A DNA stretch of 64,000 nt from Streptomyces fuscichromogenes (GTDB taxonomy: Bacteria > Actinomycetota > Actinomycetes > Streptomycetales > Streptomycetaceae). The notes below the pieces were generated by a model. That model was not told the origin of the DNA. It saw nothing but the letters and a program-made list of their open reading frames with translations, and made no database searches. Both the position numbers and the translations under genes were made by a program. Shown here one piece after another: positions 52,436-60,437 of the stretch; position 1 is the stretch's first letter, and every line of letters starts with the position of its first letter. The stretch lies in assembly GCF_014645815.1 (NCBI RefSeq), contig NZ_BMML01000035.1:23519-87518 (forward strand), read 5' to 3'.

Positions 52436-52783
52436 ATGGAAGCCAGGGCCCAGGCGCGGTACATCCGCGTTACGCCCATGAAGGCCCGCCGCGTGGTGGA
52501 CCTTATCCGTGGCATGGACGCCACGGAGGCTCAGGCTGTTCTGCGATTCGCTCCGCAGGCAGCCTCCGTGCCGGTCGGCAAGGTGCTGGACAGCGCCATC
52601 GCCAACGCCGCGCACAACTACGACCACACCGACGCCGACAGCCTCTTCATCTCCGAGGCGTACGTCGACGAGGGCCCGACCCTGAAGCGGTTCCGGCCGC
52701 GCGCCCAGGGCCGTGCCTACCGGATCCGCAAGCGGACCAGCCACATCACCGTGGTCGTCAGCAGCAAGGAAGGAACCCGGTAA
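52436..52783 (+). CDS. rplV: 50S ribosomal protein L22
   Basis: A 115-residue protein whose beta-hairpin lines the exit tunnel. It begins MEARAQARYIRVTPMKARRV, continues DLIRGMDATEAQAVLRFAPQ and carries the hairpin LKRFRPRAQGRAYRIRKRTS near the C-terminus. No insertion or deletion of the macrolide-resistance kind is visible there. The ATG follows GAGAGGGA. Its stop overlaps the rpsC start (TAATG), indicating translational coupling. Confidence 0.98.
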   Translation: MEARAQARYIRVTPMKARRVVDLIRGMDATEAQAVLRFAPQAASVPVGKVLDSAIANAAHNYDHTDADSLFISEAYVDEGPTLKRFRPRAQGRAYRIRKRTSHITVVVSSKEGTR

Positions 52784-53610
52784 TGGGCCAGAAGGTTAAC
52801 CCGCATGGGTTCCGGCTCGGTGTCACCACGGACTTCAAGTCCCGGTGGTACGCCGACAAGCTGTACAAGGACTACGTCAAGGAAGACGTCGCCATCCGTC
52901 GGATGATGACGTCCGGCATGGAGCGCGCCGGCATCTCGAAGGTGGAGATCGAGCGCACCCGTGACCGCGTGCGGGTGGACATCCACACCGCTCGTCCGGG
53001 CATCGTCATCGGCCGCCGTGGCGCCGAGGCCGACCGCATCCGCGGCGACCTCGAGAAGCTCACGGGCAAGCAGGTCCAGCTGAACATCCTCGAGGTCAAG
53101 AACCCCGAGACCGACGCTCAGCTGGTTGCGCAGGCCGTTGCCGAGCAGCTCTCCTCCCGCGTCTCCTTCCGTCGCGCCATGCGTAAGAGCATGCAGTCGG
53201 CGATGAAGGCCGGCGCCAAGGGCATCAAGATCCAGTGCGGCGGCCGCCTCGGCGGCGCCGAGATGTCCCGCTCGGAGTTCTACCGCGAGGGCCGTGTGCC
53301 CCTGCACACGCTCCGTGCGAACGTGGACTACGGCTTCTTCGAGGCCAAGACGACCTTCGGCCGTATCGGTGTGAAGGTCTGGATCTACAAGGGCGACGTC
53401 AAGAACATCGCCGAGGTCCGCGCCGAGAACGCCGCTGCCCGCGCCGGCAACCGCCCGGCCCGTGGCGGTGGCGCTGCCGACCGCCCGGCCCGTGGTGGCC
53501 GCGGTGGCGAGCGGCGCGGTCGCAAGCCGCAGCAGGCTGCCGGCGCCGAGGCCCCCAAGGCCGAAGCCCCCGCCGCCGCTCCGGCTGAGAGCACCGGAAC
53601 GGAGGCCTGA
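52783..53610 (+). CDS. rpsC: 30S ribosomal protein S3
   Basis: A 275-residue 30S entry-tunnel protein. The N-terminal KH domain carries DIHTARPGIVIGRRGAEADR (GxxG loop). The C-terminal domain includes KGIKIQCGGRLGGAEMSRSE. After about residue 215 comes an Ala/Arg/Gly-rich extension (AARAGNRPARGGGAADRPAR, then AEAPAAAPAE), typical of actinobacteria and longer than E. coli S3 (233). The ATG overlaps the rplV stop. rplP starts 5 bp after the stop. Confidence 0.98.
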   Translation: MGQKVNPHGFRLGVTTDFKSRWYADKLYKDYVKEDVAIRRMMTSGMERAGISKVEIERTRDRVRVDIHTARPGIVIGRRGAEADRIRGDLEKLTGKQVQLNILEVKNPETDAQLVAQAVAEQLSSRVSFRRAMRKSMQSAMKAGAKGIKIQCGGRLGGAEMSRSEFYREGRVPLHTLRANVDYGFFEAKTTFGRIGVKVWIYKGDVKNIAEVRAENAAARAGNRPARGGGAADRPARGGRGGERRGRKPQQAAGAEAPKAEAPAAAPAESTGTEA

Positions 53611-53615
53611 CCGTC

Positions 53616-54035
53616 ATGCTGATCCCCCGTAGGGTCAAGCACCGCAAGCAGCACCACCCGAGGCGTCGCGGTGAGGCCAAGGGCGGTACCACGGTCGCGT
53701 TCGGCGAGTACGGCATCCAGGCCCTCACGCCGGCGTACGTGACCAACCGCCAGATCGAGGCGGCCCGTATCGCGATGACCCGCCACATCAAGCGTGGCGG
53801 CAAGGTCTGGATCAACATCTACCCGGACCGCCCGCTCACGAAGAAGCCCGCCGAGACCCGCATGGGTTCCGGTAAGGGTTCTCCGGAGTGGTGGATCGCG
53901 AACGTGCACCCGGGCCGGGTCATGTTCGAGCTGTCCTACCCCAACGAGAAGATCGCCCGTGAGGCCCTCACTCGCGCAGCCCACAAGCTGCCGATGAAGT
54001 GCCGGATCGTCAAGCGCGAGGCAGGTGAAGCGTGA
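53616..54035 (+). CDS. rplP: 50S ribosomal protein L16
   Basis: A 139-residue protein near the A site and the L7/L12 stalk base. Conserved: MLIPRRVKHRKQHHPRRRGE, FGEYGIQALTPAYVTNRQIE, WINIYPDRPLTKKPAETRMG, and GKGSPEWWIANVHPGRVMFE. Ends KCRIVKREAGEA. Starts at ATG 53616, 5 bp after rpsC. rpmC overlaps its stop (GTGATG), so rplP and rpmC are coupled. Confidence 0.98.
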   Translation: MLIPRRVKHRKQHHPRRRGEAKGGTTVAFGEYGIQALTPAYVTNRQIEAARIAMTRHIKRGGKVWINIYPDRPLTKKPAETRMGSGKGSPEWWIANVHPGRVMFELSYPNEKIAREALTRAAHKLPMKCRIVKREAGEA

Positions 54036-54259
54036 TGTCGGCCGGTACCAAGGCGTCCGAGCTGCGCGAGCTGGGCAACGAGGAGCTTCTGGGCAAGCTC
54101 CGCGAGGCCAAGGAAGAGCTGTTCAACCTCCGCTTCCAGGCGGCGACGGGTCAGCTCGAGAACCACGGTCGGCTCAAGGCCGTCCGTAAGGACATCGCGC
54201 GGATCTACACCCTGATGCGTGAGCGCGAGCTGGGCATCGAGACGGTGGAGAGCGCCTGA
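54035..54259 (+). CDS. rpmC: 50S ribosomal protein L29
   Basis: A 74-residue two-helix protein near the exit tunnel. ATG 54035 (MSAGTKASELRELGNEELLG) is preferred. A GTG one codon upstream at 54032 also overlaps the rplP stop. The family core is LREAKEELFNLRFQAATGQL then ENHGRLKAVRKDIARIYTLM. Its TGA overlaps the rpsQ ATG by one base. Nothing unusual. Confidence 0.97.
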   Translation: MSAGTKASELRELGNEELLGKLREAKEELFNLRFQAATGQLENHGRLKAVRKDIARIYTLMRERELGIETVESA

Positions 54260-54546
54260 TGAGCGAGAGCAACGTGACTGAGAACACTGAGGCGCGCGGC
54301 AGCTTCCGCAAGACCCGTGAGGGTCTCGTCGTCAGCGACAAGATGGACAAGACCGTCGTCGTCGCCGTCGAGGACCGCGTCAAGCACGCGCTGTACGGCA
54401 AGGTCATCCGCCGTACGAACAAGCTCAAGGCGCACGACGAGCAGAACGCCGCGGGCGTCGGCGACCGTGTCCTCCTCATGGAGACCCGGCCGCTGTCCGC
54501 GACGAAGCGCTGGCGCGTCGTCGAGATCCTCGAGAAGGCCAAGTAA
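54259..54546 (+). CDS. rpsQ: 30S ribosomal protein S17
   Basis: A 95-residue OB-fold primary rRNA-binding protein. The first ~15 residues (MSESNVTENTEARGSFR) are an acidic extension. The core reads KTREGLVVSDKMDKTVVVAV, RVKHALYGKVIRRTNKLKAH and GDRVLLMETRPLSATKRWRV. The ATG overlaps the rpmC stop (TGATG). A 100-bp spacer with a small hairpin precedes rplN, the first break in the S10 operon. Confidence 0.98.
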   Translation: MSESNVTENTEARGSFRKTREGLVVSDKMDKTVVVAVEDRVKHALYGKVIRRTNKLKAHDEQNAAGVGDRVLLMETRPLSATKRWRVVEILEKAK

Positions 54547-54549
54547 TTT

Positions 54550-54571
54550 CCTGCGGGGCATCCCTCGCAGG
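54550..54571. other. Hairpin in the rpsQ-rplN spacer
   Basis: CCTGCG pairs with CGCAGG around a 10-nt loop in the 100-bp gap. It may be a weak processing or attenuation element at the S10/spc boundary. Confidence 0.45.
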
Positions 54572-54646
54572 ACAGTTCCGCCAGGCTCGGCAGGGGTTCC
54601 GTAACCGGACCCCTGCCGGGAACCGGCAGACAAACAGGAGATAGAC

Positions 54647-55015
54647 GTGATCCAGCAGGAGTCGCGACTGCGTGTCGCCGACAACACTGGTGCGAAGGAG
54701 ATCCTTTGCATCCGTGTGCTCGGTGGCTCCGGTCGCCGCTACGCGGGCATCGGTGACGTCATCGTCGCCACCGTCAAGGACGCGATCCCCGGCGGCAACG
54801 TGAAGAAGGGTGACGTCATCAAGGCGGTCATCGTTCGCACCGTCAAGGAGCGCCGCCGTCCGGACGGCTCGTACATCCGCTTCGACGAGAACGCCGCTGT
54901 CATTCTCAAGAACGACGGCGACCCTCGTGGCACCCGTATCTTCGGCCCGGTCGGCCGTGAGCTGCGCGAGAAGAAGTTCATGAAGATCATCTCGCTGGCT
55001 CCGGAGGTGCTGTAA
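54647..55015 (+). CDS. rplN: 50S ribosomal protein L14
   Basis: A 122-residue subunit-interface protein. Conserved: MIQQESRLRVADNTGAKEIL, CIRVLGGSGRRYAGIGDVIV, KKGDVIKAVIVRTVKERRRP and DPRGTRIFGPVGRELREKKF. The GTG start at 54647 follows AGGAGA. It is the first gene of the spc-type segment. rplX starts 2 bp after its stop. Confidence 0.98.
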   Translation: MIQQESRLRVADNTGAKEILCIRVLGGSGRRYAGIGDVIVATVKDAIPGGNVKKGDVIKAVIVRTVKERRRPDGSYIRFDENAAVILKNDGDPRGTRIFGPVGRELREKKFMKIISLAPEVL

Positions 55016-55017
55016 GC

Positions 55018-55341
55018 ATGAAGATCAAGAAGGGCGACCTGGTCCAGGTCATCACCGGTAAGGACAAGGGCAAGCAGGGCAAGGTCATCGCGGCCTACCC
55101 CCGCGAGGACCGGGTCCTGGTCGAGGGTGTCAACCGGGTCAAGAAGCACACCAAGGCCGGTCCGACCGCTCGCGGTTCGCAGGCCGGCGGCATCGTCACG
55201 ACCGAGGCGCCCGTCCACGTCTCCAACGTCCAGCTGGTCGTTGAGAAGGACGGCAACAAGGTCGTCACGCGTGTCGGTTACCGCTTCGACGACGAAGGCA
55301 ACAAGATCCGCGTTGCCAAGCGGACGGGTGAGGACATCTGA
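55018..55341 (+). CDS. rplX: 50S ribosomal protein L24
   Basis: A 107-residue KOW-domain assembly initiator. The KOW motif KKGDLVQVITGKDKGKQGKV is at residues 4-23. It continues VEGVNRVKKHTKAGPTARGS and VSNVQLVVEKDGNKVVTRVG. Starts 2 bp after rplN. Its TGA overlaps the rplE ATG by one base, implying coupling. Confidence 0.98.
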   Translation: MKIKKGDLVQVITGKDKGKQGKVIAAYPREDRVLVEGVNRVKKHTKAGPTARGSQAGGIVTTEAPVHVSNVQLVVEKDGNKVVTRVGYRFDDEGNKIRVAKRTGEDI

Positions 55342-55898
55342 TGGCTACCACCACTGCTCCGCGTCTGAAGCTGAAGTACCGCGAGGAGATCGCGGGCAAG
55401 ATGCGTGACGAGTTCAAGTACGAGAACGTCATGCAGATCCCCGGCCTCGTCAAGATCGTGGTCAACATGGGTGTCGGCGACGCCGCCCGTGACTCGAAGC
55501 TGATCGAGGGCGCGATCCGCGACCTGACCACCATCACCGGTCAGAAGCCGCAGGTCACCAAGGCTCGCAAGTCCATCGCGCAGTTCAAGCTGCGTGAGGG
55601 TCAGCCGATCGGTGCCCACGTCACGCTCCGTGGCGACCGCATGTGGGAGTTCCTGGACCGCACCCTGTCGCTCGCGCTGCCGCGCATCCGCGACTTCCGT
55701 GGTCTGTCCCCCAAGCAGTTCGACGGCCGTGGCAACTACACCTTCGGTCTCACGGAGCAGGTCATGTTCCACGAGATCGACCAGGACAAGATCGACCGTA
55801 CCCGGGGTATGGACATCACCGTGGTGACCACGGCGACCAACGACGCTGAGGGCCGCGCGCTCCTTCGTCACCTCGGCTTCCCGTTCAAGGAGGCGTGA
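55341..55898 (+). CDS. rplE: 50S ribosomal protein L5
   Basis: A 185-residue 5S rRNA-binding protein of the central protuberance. Conserved: KYREEIAGKMRDEFKYENVM, IPGLVKIVVNMGVGDAARDS, ITGQKPQVTKARKSIAQFKL and RIRDFRGLSPKQFDGRGNYT. The ATG overlaps the rplX stop. rpsN(Z) starts 5 bp after its stop. Standard length. Confidence 0.98.
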   Translation: MATTTAPRLKLKYREEIAGKMRDEFKYENVMQIPGLVKIVVNMGVGDAARDSKLIEGAIRDLTTITGQKPQVTKARKSIAQFKLREGQPIGAHVTLRGDRMWEFLDRTLSLALPRIRDFRGLSPKQFDGRGNYTFGLTEQVMFHEIDQDKIDRTRGMDITVVTTATNDAEGRALLRHLGFPFKEA

Positions 55899-55903
55899 GC
55901 GAG

Positions 55904-56089
55904 ATGGCGAAGAAGGCTCTGATTGCCAAGGCTGCTCGCAAGCCCAAGTTCGGTGTGCGTGGCTACACGCGCTGCCAGCGCTGCGGCCGTCCGCACTCCG
56001 TGTACCGCAAGTTCGGCCTGTGCCGCGTGTGCCTTCGTGAGATGGCTCACCGTGGCGAGCTGCCGGGCGTGACCAAGAGCTCCTGGTAA
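55904..56089 (+). CDS. rpsN: 30S ribosomal protein S14, zinc-binding type Z
   Basis: A 61-residue short S14. The four zinc-ligand cysteines are present in RCQRCGRPHS and GLCRVCLREM, so this is the zinc-dependent (C+) version, not the zinc-free paralogue that Streptomyces induce during zinc starvation. ATG 55904 (MAKKALIAKAARKPKFGVRG) is preferred over the GTG three codons upstream, which overlaps the rplE stop. A T-run (CCCCCTTTTT) and a large hairpin follow the stop. Confidence 0.97.
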   Translation: MAKKALIAKAARKPKFGVRGYTRCQRCGRPHSVYRKFGLCRVCLREMAHRGELPGVTKSSW

Positions 56090-56135
56090 TCCCCCTTTTT
56101 AGGGATTCCCAGGGCTCTCGGTAAGCAATGGGCGT

Positions 56136-56186
56136 GTCAGGCGCCCTCCCTTCCATGGCTTAGGCTTGGAGGGTTGGGCGCCTGAC
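56136..56186 (+). terminator. Large hairpin between rpsN and rpsH
   Basis: GTCAGGCGCCC and GGGCGCCTGAC form a perfect 11-bp outer stem around a 29-nt loop that can pair further (CCCTCC with GGAGGG). It is in the 214-bp gap upstream of rpsH. It may be an attenuator or a binding site for an autoregulating ribosomal protein (S8 in E. coli acts on the spc operon). Confidence 0.65.
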
Positions 56187-56303
56187 GGTCGCCCGTACGA
56201 CTTACTACGCCGTAGGTCCACCGCGCCGCACCCGTCCCGTCTCGGATCGGGGAGAGGGATGGCGCACCAGGAAACCCCGGCGAGAGAGGCCACAGGCCAA
56301 TTC

Positions 56304-56702
56304 ATGACCATGACTGATCCGATCGCAGACATGCTGACGCGTCTGCGGAACGCGAACTCGGCGTACCACGACTCCGTGACGATGCCGGCGTCCAAGATCA
56401 AGTCTCACATCGCGGAGATCCTCCAGCAGGAGGGCTTCATCACGGGCTGGAAGGTCGAGGACGCCGAGGTCGGCAAGAACCTCGTCCTGGACCTGAAGTT
56501 CGGTCCCAACCGTGAGCGCTCCATCGCGGGCATCAAGCGGATCTCCAAGCCCGGTCTCCGGGTGTACGCGAAGTCCACCTCCCTGCCGAAGGTGCTGGGC
56601 GGCCTCGGCGTGGCGATCATCTCCACGTCGCACGGTCTCCTCACCGACAAGCAGGCCGGCAAGAAGGGCGTAGGCGGGGAAGTCCTCGCCTACGTCTGGT
56701 AG
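56304..56702 (+). CDS. rpsH: 30S ribosomal protein S8
   Basis: A 132-residue primary 16S rRNA binder, the spc operon repressor in E. coli. ATG 56304 (MTMTDPIADMLTRLRNANSA) matches Streptomyces S8. An ATG two codons further on is less likely, and upstream frame is rejected. Core: KIKSHIAEILQQEGFITGWK, RISKPGLRVYAKSTSLPKVL and ISTSHGLLTDKQAGKKGVGG. It follows a 214-bp gap that holds a large hairpin, so this may be a distinct transcription or regulatory break. rplF follows 24 bp later. Confidence 0.98.
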   Translation: MTMTDPIADMLTRLRNANSAYHDSVTMPASKIKSHIAEILQQEGFITGWKVEDAEVGKNLVLDLKFGPNRERSIAGIKRISKPGLRVYAKSTSLPKVLGGLGVAIISTSHGLLTDKQAGKKGVGGEVLAYVW

Positions 56703-56726
56703 CAGAAGGGAACGGAGGAAACAGCT

Positions 56727-57266
56727 ATGTCGCGTATCGGCAAGCTCCCCATCGCGGTTCCCGCCGGCGTGGACGTCACCATCGACGGCCGCACGGTGCA
56801 GGTCAAGGGCCCCAAGGGCGAGCTGACCCACACCATCGTGGCTCCGATCGACATCGCCAAGGGCGAGGACGGCACTCTCGCGGTGACCCGCCCCAACGAC
56901 GAGCGTCAGAGCAAGGCCCTGCACGGCCTGTCCCGCACGCTGGTGGCGAACATGATCACCGGCGTGACCCAGGGTTACGTGAAGAAGCTCGAGATCAGCG
57001 GTGTCGGTTACCGCGTGACCGCCAAGGGCTCGAACCTCGAGTTCGCGCTCGGTTACAGCCACCCGATCCTGGTCGAGGCCCCCGAGGGCATCACCTTCAA
57101 GGTCGAGGCTCCGACCCGTTTCTCGGTCGAGGGCATCGACAAGCAGAAGGTCGGCGAGGTCGCGGCCAACATCCGCAAGCTGCGCAAGCCCGACCCGTAC
57201 AAGGCCAAGGGCGTCAAGTACGAGGGCGAAGTCATCCGCCGCAAGGTCGGAAAGGCGGGTAAGTAA
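56727..57266 (+). CDS. rplF: 50S ribosomal protein L6
   Basis: A 179-residue two-domain protein near the sarcin-ricin loop. Conserved: MSRIGKLPIAVPAGVDVTID, QVKGPKGELTHTIVAPIDIA, and the C-terminal KQKVGEVAANIRKLRKPDPY then KGVKYEGEVIRRKVGKAGK. The ATG follows GGAGGAAACAG. rplR starts 3 bp after its stop. Standard length. Confidence 0.98.
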   Translation: MSRIGKLPIAVPAGVDVTIDGRTVQVKGPKGELTHTIVAPIDIAKGEDGTLAVTRPNDERQSKALHGLSRTLVANMITGVTQGYVKKLEISGVGYRVTAKGSNLEFALGYSHPILVEAPEGITFKVEAPTRFSVEGIDKQKVGEVAANIRKLRKPDPYKAKGVKYEGEVIRRKVGKAGK

Positions 57267-57269
57267 GCC

Positions 57270-57653
57270 ATGGCATACGGACAGAAGATCCTCAAGGGCG
57301 ACGCCTACAAGCGCGCCGCGATCAAGCGCCGTCACATCCGGATCCGTAAGAACATTTCCGGTACGGCGGAGCGTCCCCGTCTGGTCGTTACCCGCTCCAA
57401 CCGCCACATCGTGGCCCAGGTGATCGACGACATCAAGGGTCACACCCTGGCGTCGGCGTCCACCCTGGACACCTCGGTCCGTGGTGGCGAGGGTGACAAG
57501 TCCGCGCAGGCCAAGCAGGTCGGCGCCCTGGTCGCCGAGCGTGCCAAGGCCGCCGGTGTCGAGGCCGTGGTGTTCGACCGTGGTGGTAACCAGTACGCCG
57601 GCCGCATCGCGGCTCTGGCGGACGCCGCCCGCGAGGCCGGGCTCAAGTTCTGA
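57270..57653 (+). CDS. rplR: 50S ribosomal protein L18
   Basis: A 127-residue 5S rRNA-binding protein. Opening MAYGQKILKGDAYKRAAIKR then ISGTAERPRLVVTRSNRHIV, and C-terminal VFDRGGNQYAGRIAALADAA-REAGLKF. ATG 57270 lies 3 bp after the rplF stop. rpsE follows 36 bp later with a GAGAGAGG site. Confidence 0.98.
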   Translation: MAYGQKILKGDAYKRAAIKRRHIRIRKNISGTAERPRLVVTRSNRHIVAQVIDDIKGHTLASASTLDTSVRGGEGDKSAQAKQVGALVAERAKAAGVEAVVFDRGGNQYAGRIAALADAAREAGLKF

Positions 57654-57689
57654 GCCGCTTGTAGCTAGCGGAAAGAGAGAGGTAATCCA

Positions 57690-58295
57690 ATGGCTGGACC
57701 CCAGCGCCGCGGTGGCGGTGCCGGTGGCGGCGAGCGGCGGGACCGGAAGGGCCGTGACGGCGGCGCTGCTGCCGCCGAGAAGACCGCGTACGTTGAGCGC
57801 GTTGTCGCGATCAACCGCGTCGCCAAGGTTGTGAAGGGTGGTCGTCGCTTCAGCTTCACCGCGCTGGTCGTGGTGGGCGACGGTGACGGCACCGTGGGTG
57901 TCGGTTACGGCAAGGCCAAGGAGGTGCCGGCCGCCATCGCCAAGGGCGTTGAGGAGGCCAAGAAGCACTTCTTCAAGGTCCCGCGTATCCAGGGCACCAT
58001 CCCGCACCCGATCCAGGGTGAGAAGGCTGCCGGCGTCGTTCTCCTCAAGCCGGCCTCGCCGGGTACCGGTGTGATCGCCGGTGGTCCCGTGCGTGCCGTC
58101 CTGGAGTGCGCCGGTATCCACGACGTGCTGTCGAAGTCGCTCGGCTCCGACAACGCGATCAACATCGTGCACGCGACCGTGGAGGCCCTGAAGGGCCTGC
58201 AGCGTCCCGAGGAGATCGCGGCCCGCCGTGGTCTGCCCCTCGAGGACGTCGCCCCCGCGGCTCTGCTTCGTGCGCGTGCGGGAGCGGGTGCGTAA
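57690..58295 (+). CDS. rpsE: 30S ribosomal protein S5
   Basis: A 201-residue protein of the 30S body important for accuracy. The N-terminus is a Gly/Arg-rich stretch (MAGPQRRGGGAGGGERRDRK) about 30 residues long. The core includes VVAINRVAKVVKGGRRFSFT, GYGKAKEVPAAIAKGVEEAK and GGPVRAVLECAGIHDVLSKS. It matches actinobacterial S5 in length. Its stop overlaps the rpmD start (TAATG). Confidence 0.98.
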   Translation: MAGPQRRGGGAGGGERRDRKGRDGGAAAAEKTAYVERVVAINRVAKVVKGGRRFSFTALVVVGDGDGTVGVGYGKAKEVPAAIAKGVEEAKKHFFKVPRIQGTIPHPIQGEKAAGVVLLKPASPGTGVIAGGPVRAVLECAGIHDVLSKSLGSDNAINIVHATVEALKGLQRPEEIAARRGLPLEDVAPAALLRARAGAGA

Positions 58296-58477
58296 TGGCT
58301 CGCCTCAAGGTCACGCAGACGAAGTCGTACATCGGCAGCAAGCAGAACCACCGTGACACCCTGCGGTCCCTTGGTCTCAAGGGGATCAACACCGTGGTCG
58401 TCAAGGAGGACCGCCCCGAGTTCCGCGGCATGGTGCACACCGTCCGCCACCTCGTGACGGTTGAGGAGGTCGACTGA
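58295..58477 (+). CDS. rpmD: 50S ribosomal protein L30
   Basis: A 60-residue protein: MARLKVTQTKSYIGSKQNHR, DTLRSLGLKGINTVVVKEDR, and MVHTVRHLVTVEEVD. The ATG overlaps the rpsE stop codon by one base. rplO starts 2 bp after the stop. Confidence 0.98.
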   Translation: MARLKVTQTKSYIGSKQNHRDTLRSLGLKGINTVVVKEDRPEFRGMVHTVRHLVTVEEVD

Positions 58478-58479
58478 TC

Positions 58480-58935
58480 ATGGCGGAGAACAACCCGCTC
58501 AAGATCCACAACCTCCGTCCCGCCCCGGGCGCCAAGACCGCCAAGACCCGTGTCGGTCGTGGTGAGGCGTCCAAGGGTAAGACGGCCGGTCGTGGTACCA
58601 AGGGTACGAAGGCCCGCTATCAGGTTCCGGAGCGCTTCGAGGGTGGCCAGATGCCCCTCCACATGCGTCTTCCGAAGCTGAAGGGCTTCAAGAACCCGTT
58701 CAAGACCGAGTACCAGGTCGTGAACCTCGACAAGCTGGCCGCGCTGTACCCCGAGGGTGGCGAGGTCACCGTCGAGGGTCTGGTGGCCAAGGGTGCCGTT
58801 CGCAAGAACGCGCTCGTCAAGGTGCTCGGCCAGGGTGAGGTCTCCGTGGCGCTCCAGGTGACGGTCGACGCCGTCTCCGGCTCCGCCAAGGAGAAGATCA
58901 CCGCCGCCGGCGGCACTGTCACCGAGCTCGTCTGA
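58480..58935 (+). CDS. rplO: 50S ribosomal protein L15
   Basis: A 151-residue late-assembly protein. Conserved: LKIHNLRPAPGAKTAKTRVG, GRGTKGTKARYQVPERFEGG and MPLHMRLPKLKGFKNPFKTE, followed by a short mixed domain ending VTELV. ATG 58480 is 2 bp after rpmD. A hairpin follows the stop, separating it from secY, which has its own candidate promoter. Confidence 0.98.
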   Translation: MAENNPLKIHNLRPAPGAKTAKTRVGRGEASKGKTAGRGTKGTKARYQVPERFEGGQMPLHMRLPKLKGFKNPFKTEYQVVNLDKLAALYPEGGEVTVEGLVAKGAVRKNALVKVLGQGEVSVALQVTVDAVSGSAKEKITAAGGTVTELV

Positions 58936-58972
58936 GTATTTCGGACGTCTCGATGACGTAAGCGATTCCCTA

Positions 58973-59003
58973 CCGGGGATACCTCACAATGGGGTATCCC
59001 CGG
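58973..59003. terminator. Hairpin terminator between rplO and secY
   Basis: CCGGGGATACC pairs perfectly with GGTATCCCCGG (11 bp) around a 9-nt loop. Confidence 0.82.
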
Positions 59004-59010
59004 TTGGTCG

Positions 59011-59040
59011 TTCCTAGGGGGGCAGTGCGGCCGGTAAGGT
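59011..59040 (+). promoter_or_regulatory. Candidate secY-adk promoter
   Basis: TTCCTA and TAAGGT separated by 18 bp, directly after the rplO terminator and 84 bp ahead of secY. Inferred by eye. Confidence 0.45.
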
Positions 59041-59123
59041 GGCCAGCACTGTTCTTTTTCCCATTCGTCGAACCTCAAGACCGTCACCCTTGACGCAGTT
59101 GCGCGGGGGTCGCAGGAGGCACC

Positions 59124-60437
59124 GTGCTCACCGCGTTCGCCCGGGCGTTCAGGACGCCCGACCTGCGCAAGAAGCTGCTCTTCACGCTCGGCATCATCGT
59201 GGTGTACCGGGTCGGTACCCACATCCCGATCCCCGGCGTCAACTACAAGGCCGTCCAGACGTGTGTCGGCGAGGCCTCCGGCAACCAGGGCCTGTTCGGT
59301 CTCGTGAACATGTTCAGTGGTGGCGCGCTGCTCCAGATCACGATCTTCGCGCTCGGCATCATGCCCTACATCACGGCGAGCATCATCCTTCAGCTGCTGA
59401 CGGTGGTCATCCCGCGCCTGGAGGCCCTGAAGAAGGAGGGCCAGGCGGGTACGGCGAAGATCACGCAGTACACCCGTTACCTGACGGTGGCGCTCGCCAT
59501 CCTGCAGGGCACCGGCCTGGTGGCCACCGCCCGCAGCGGCGCCCTCTTCTCCGGTTGCACGGTCGCTTCCAGCATCGTCCCGGACCAGGCGATCTTCACC
59601 ACCATCACCATGGTCATCTGCATGACGGCCGGTACGGCCGTCGTCATGTGGCTCGGCGAGCTGATCACCGACCGCGGTATCGGCAACGGCATGTCGATCC
59701 TGATGTTCATCTCGATCGCCGCGACCTTCCCGTCCGCGCTGTGGGCCATCAAGAAGCAGGGCACCCTGGCCGGCGGCTGGATCGAGTTCGGCTCGGTCAT
59801 CGCGGTGGGTCTGGTCATGGTCGCGCTGGTGGTCTTCGTGGAGCAGGCTCAGCGCCGCATTCCGGTGCAGTACGCGAAGCGCATGATCGGCCGCCGTTCC
59901 TACGGTGGTACGTCTACGTACATCCCGCTCAAGGTGAACCAGGCCGGTGTGATTCCGGTCATCTTCGCCTCCTCGCTGCTTTACATTCCGGCGCTCGTGG
60001 CGCAGTTCGCCGGCGGCAACTCGGGCTGGAAGGACTGGATCACCCAGAACCTGACCAAGGGTGACCACCCGATCTACATCGTTTCGTACTTCTTGCTCAT
60101 CGTGTTCTTCGCGTTCTTCTATGTCGCCATCTCCTTCAACCCCGAAGAAGTAGCCGACAACATGAAGAAGTATGGTGGCTTCATCCCGGGCATCCGGGCT
60201 GGCCGACCGACCGCTGAGTACCTGTCGTACGTGCTCAACCGGATCACCTGGCCGGGTTCGCTGTATCTGGGGCTGATCGCTCTCGTACCGACGATGGCGT
60301 TGGTCGGCTTTGGGGCAAGCAACAACTTCCCGTTCGGTGGTACCAGCATCCTGATCATCGTGGGTGTCGGTCTGGAGACGGTGAAGCAGATCGAGAGCCA
60401 GCTCCAGCAGCGCAATTACGAAGGGTTCCTCCGCTGA
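59124..60437 (+). CDS. secY: Preprotein translocase subunit SecY
   Basis: A 437-residue ten-helix channel of the Sec translocon. It opens MLTAFARAFRTPDLRKKLLF, followed by the plug/helix region HIPIPGVNYKA. Further motifs: MFSGGALLQITIFALGIMPY, and the cytosolic loop RMIGRRSYGGTSTYIPLKVN, and KQIESQLQQRNYEGFLR at the C-terminus. The GTG start at 59124 follows GGAGG. Its stop overlaps the adk ATG by one base (TGATG), so the two are coupled. Confidence 0.98.
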   Translation: MLTAFARAFRTPDLRKKLLFTLGIIVVYRVGTHIPIPGVNYKAVQTCVGEASGNQGLFGLVNMFSGGALLQITIFALGIMPYITASIILQLLTVVIPRLEALKKEGQAGTAKITQYTRYLTVALAILQGTGLVATARSGALFSGCTVASSIVPDQAIFTTITMVICMTAGTAVVMWLGELITDRGIGNGMSILMFISIAATFPSALWAIKKQGTLAGGWIEFGSVIAVGLVMVALVVFVEQAQRRIPVQYAKRMIGRRSYGGTSTYIPLKVNQAGVIPVIFASSLLYIPALVAQFAGGNSGWKDWITQNLTKGDHPIYIVSYFLLIVFFAFFYVAISFNPEEVADNMKKYGGFIPGIRAGRPTAEYLSYVLNRITWPGSLYLGLIALVPTMALVGFGASNNFPFGGTSILIIVGVGLETVKQIESQLQQRNYEGFLR

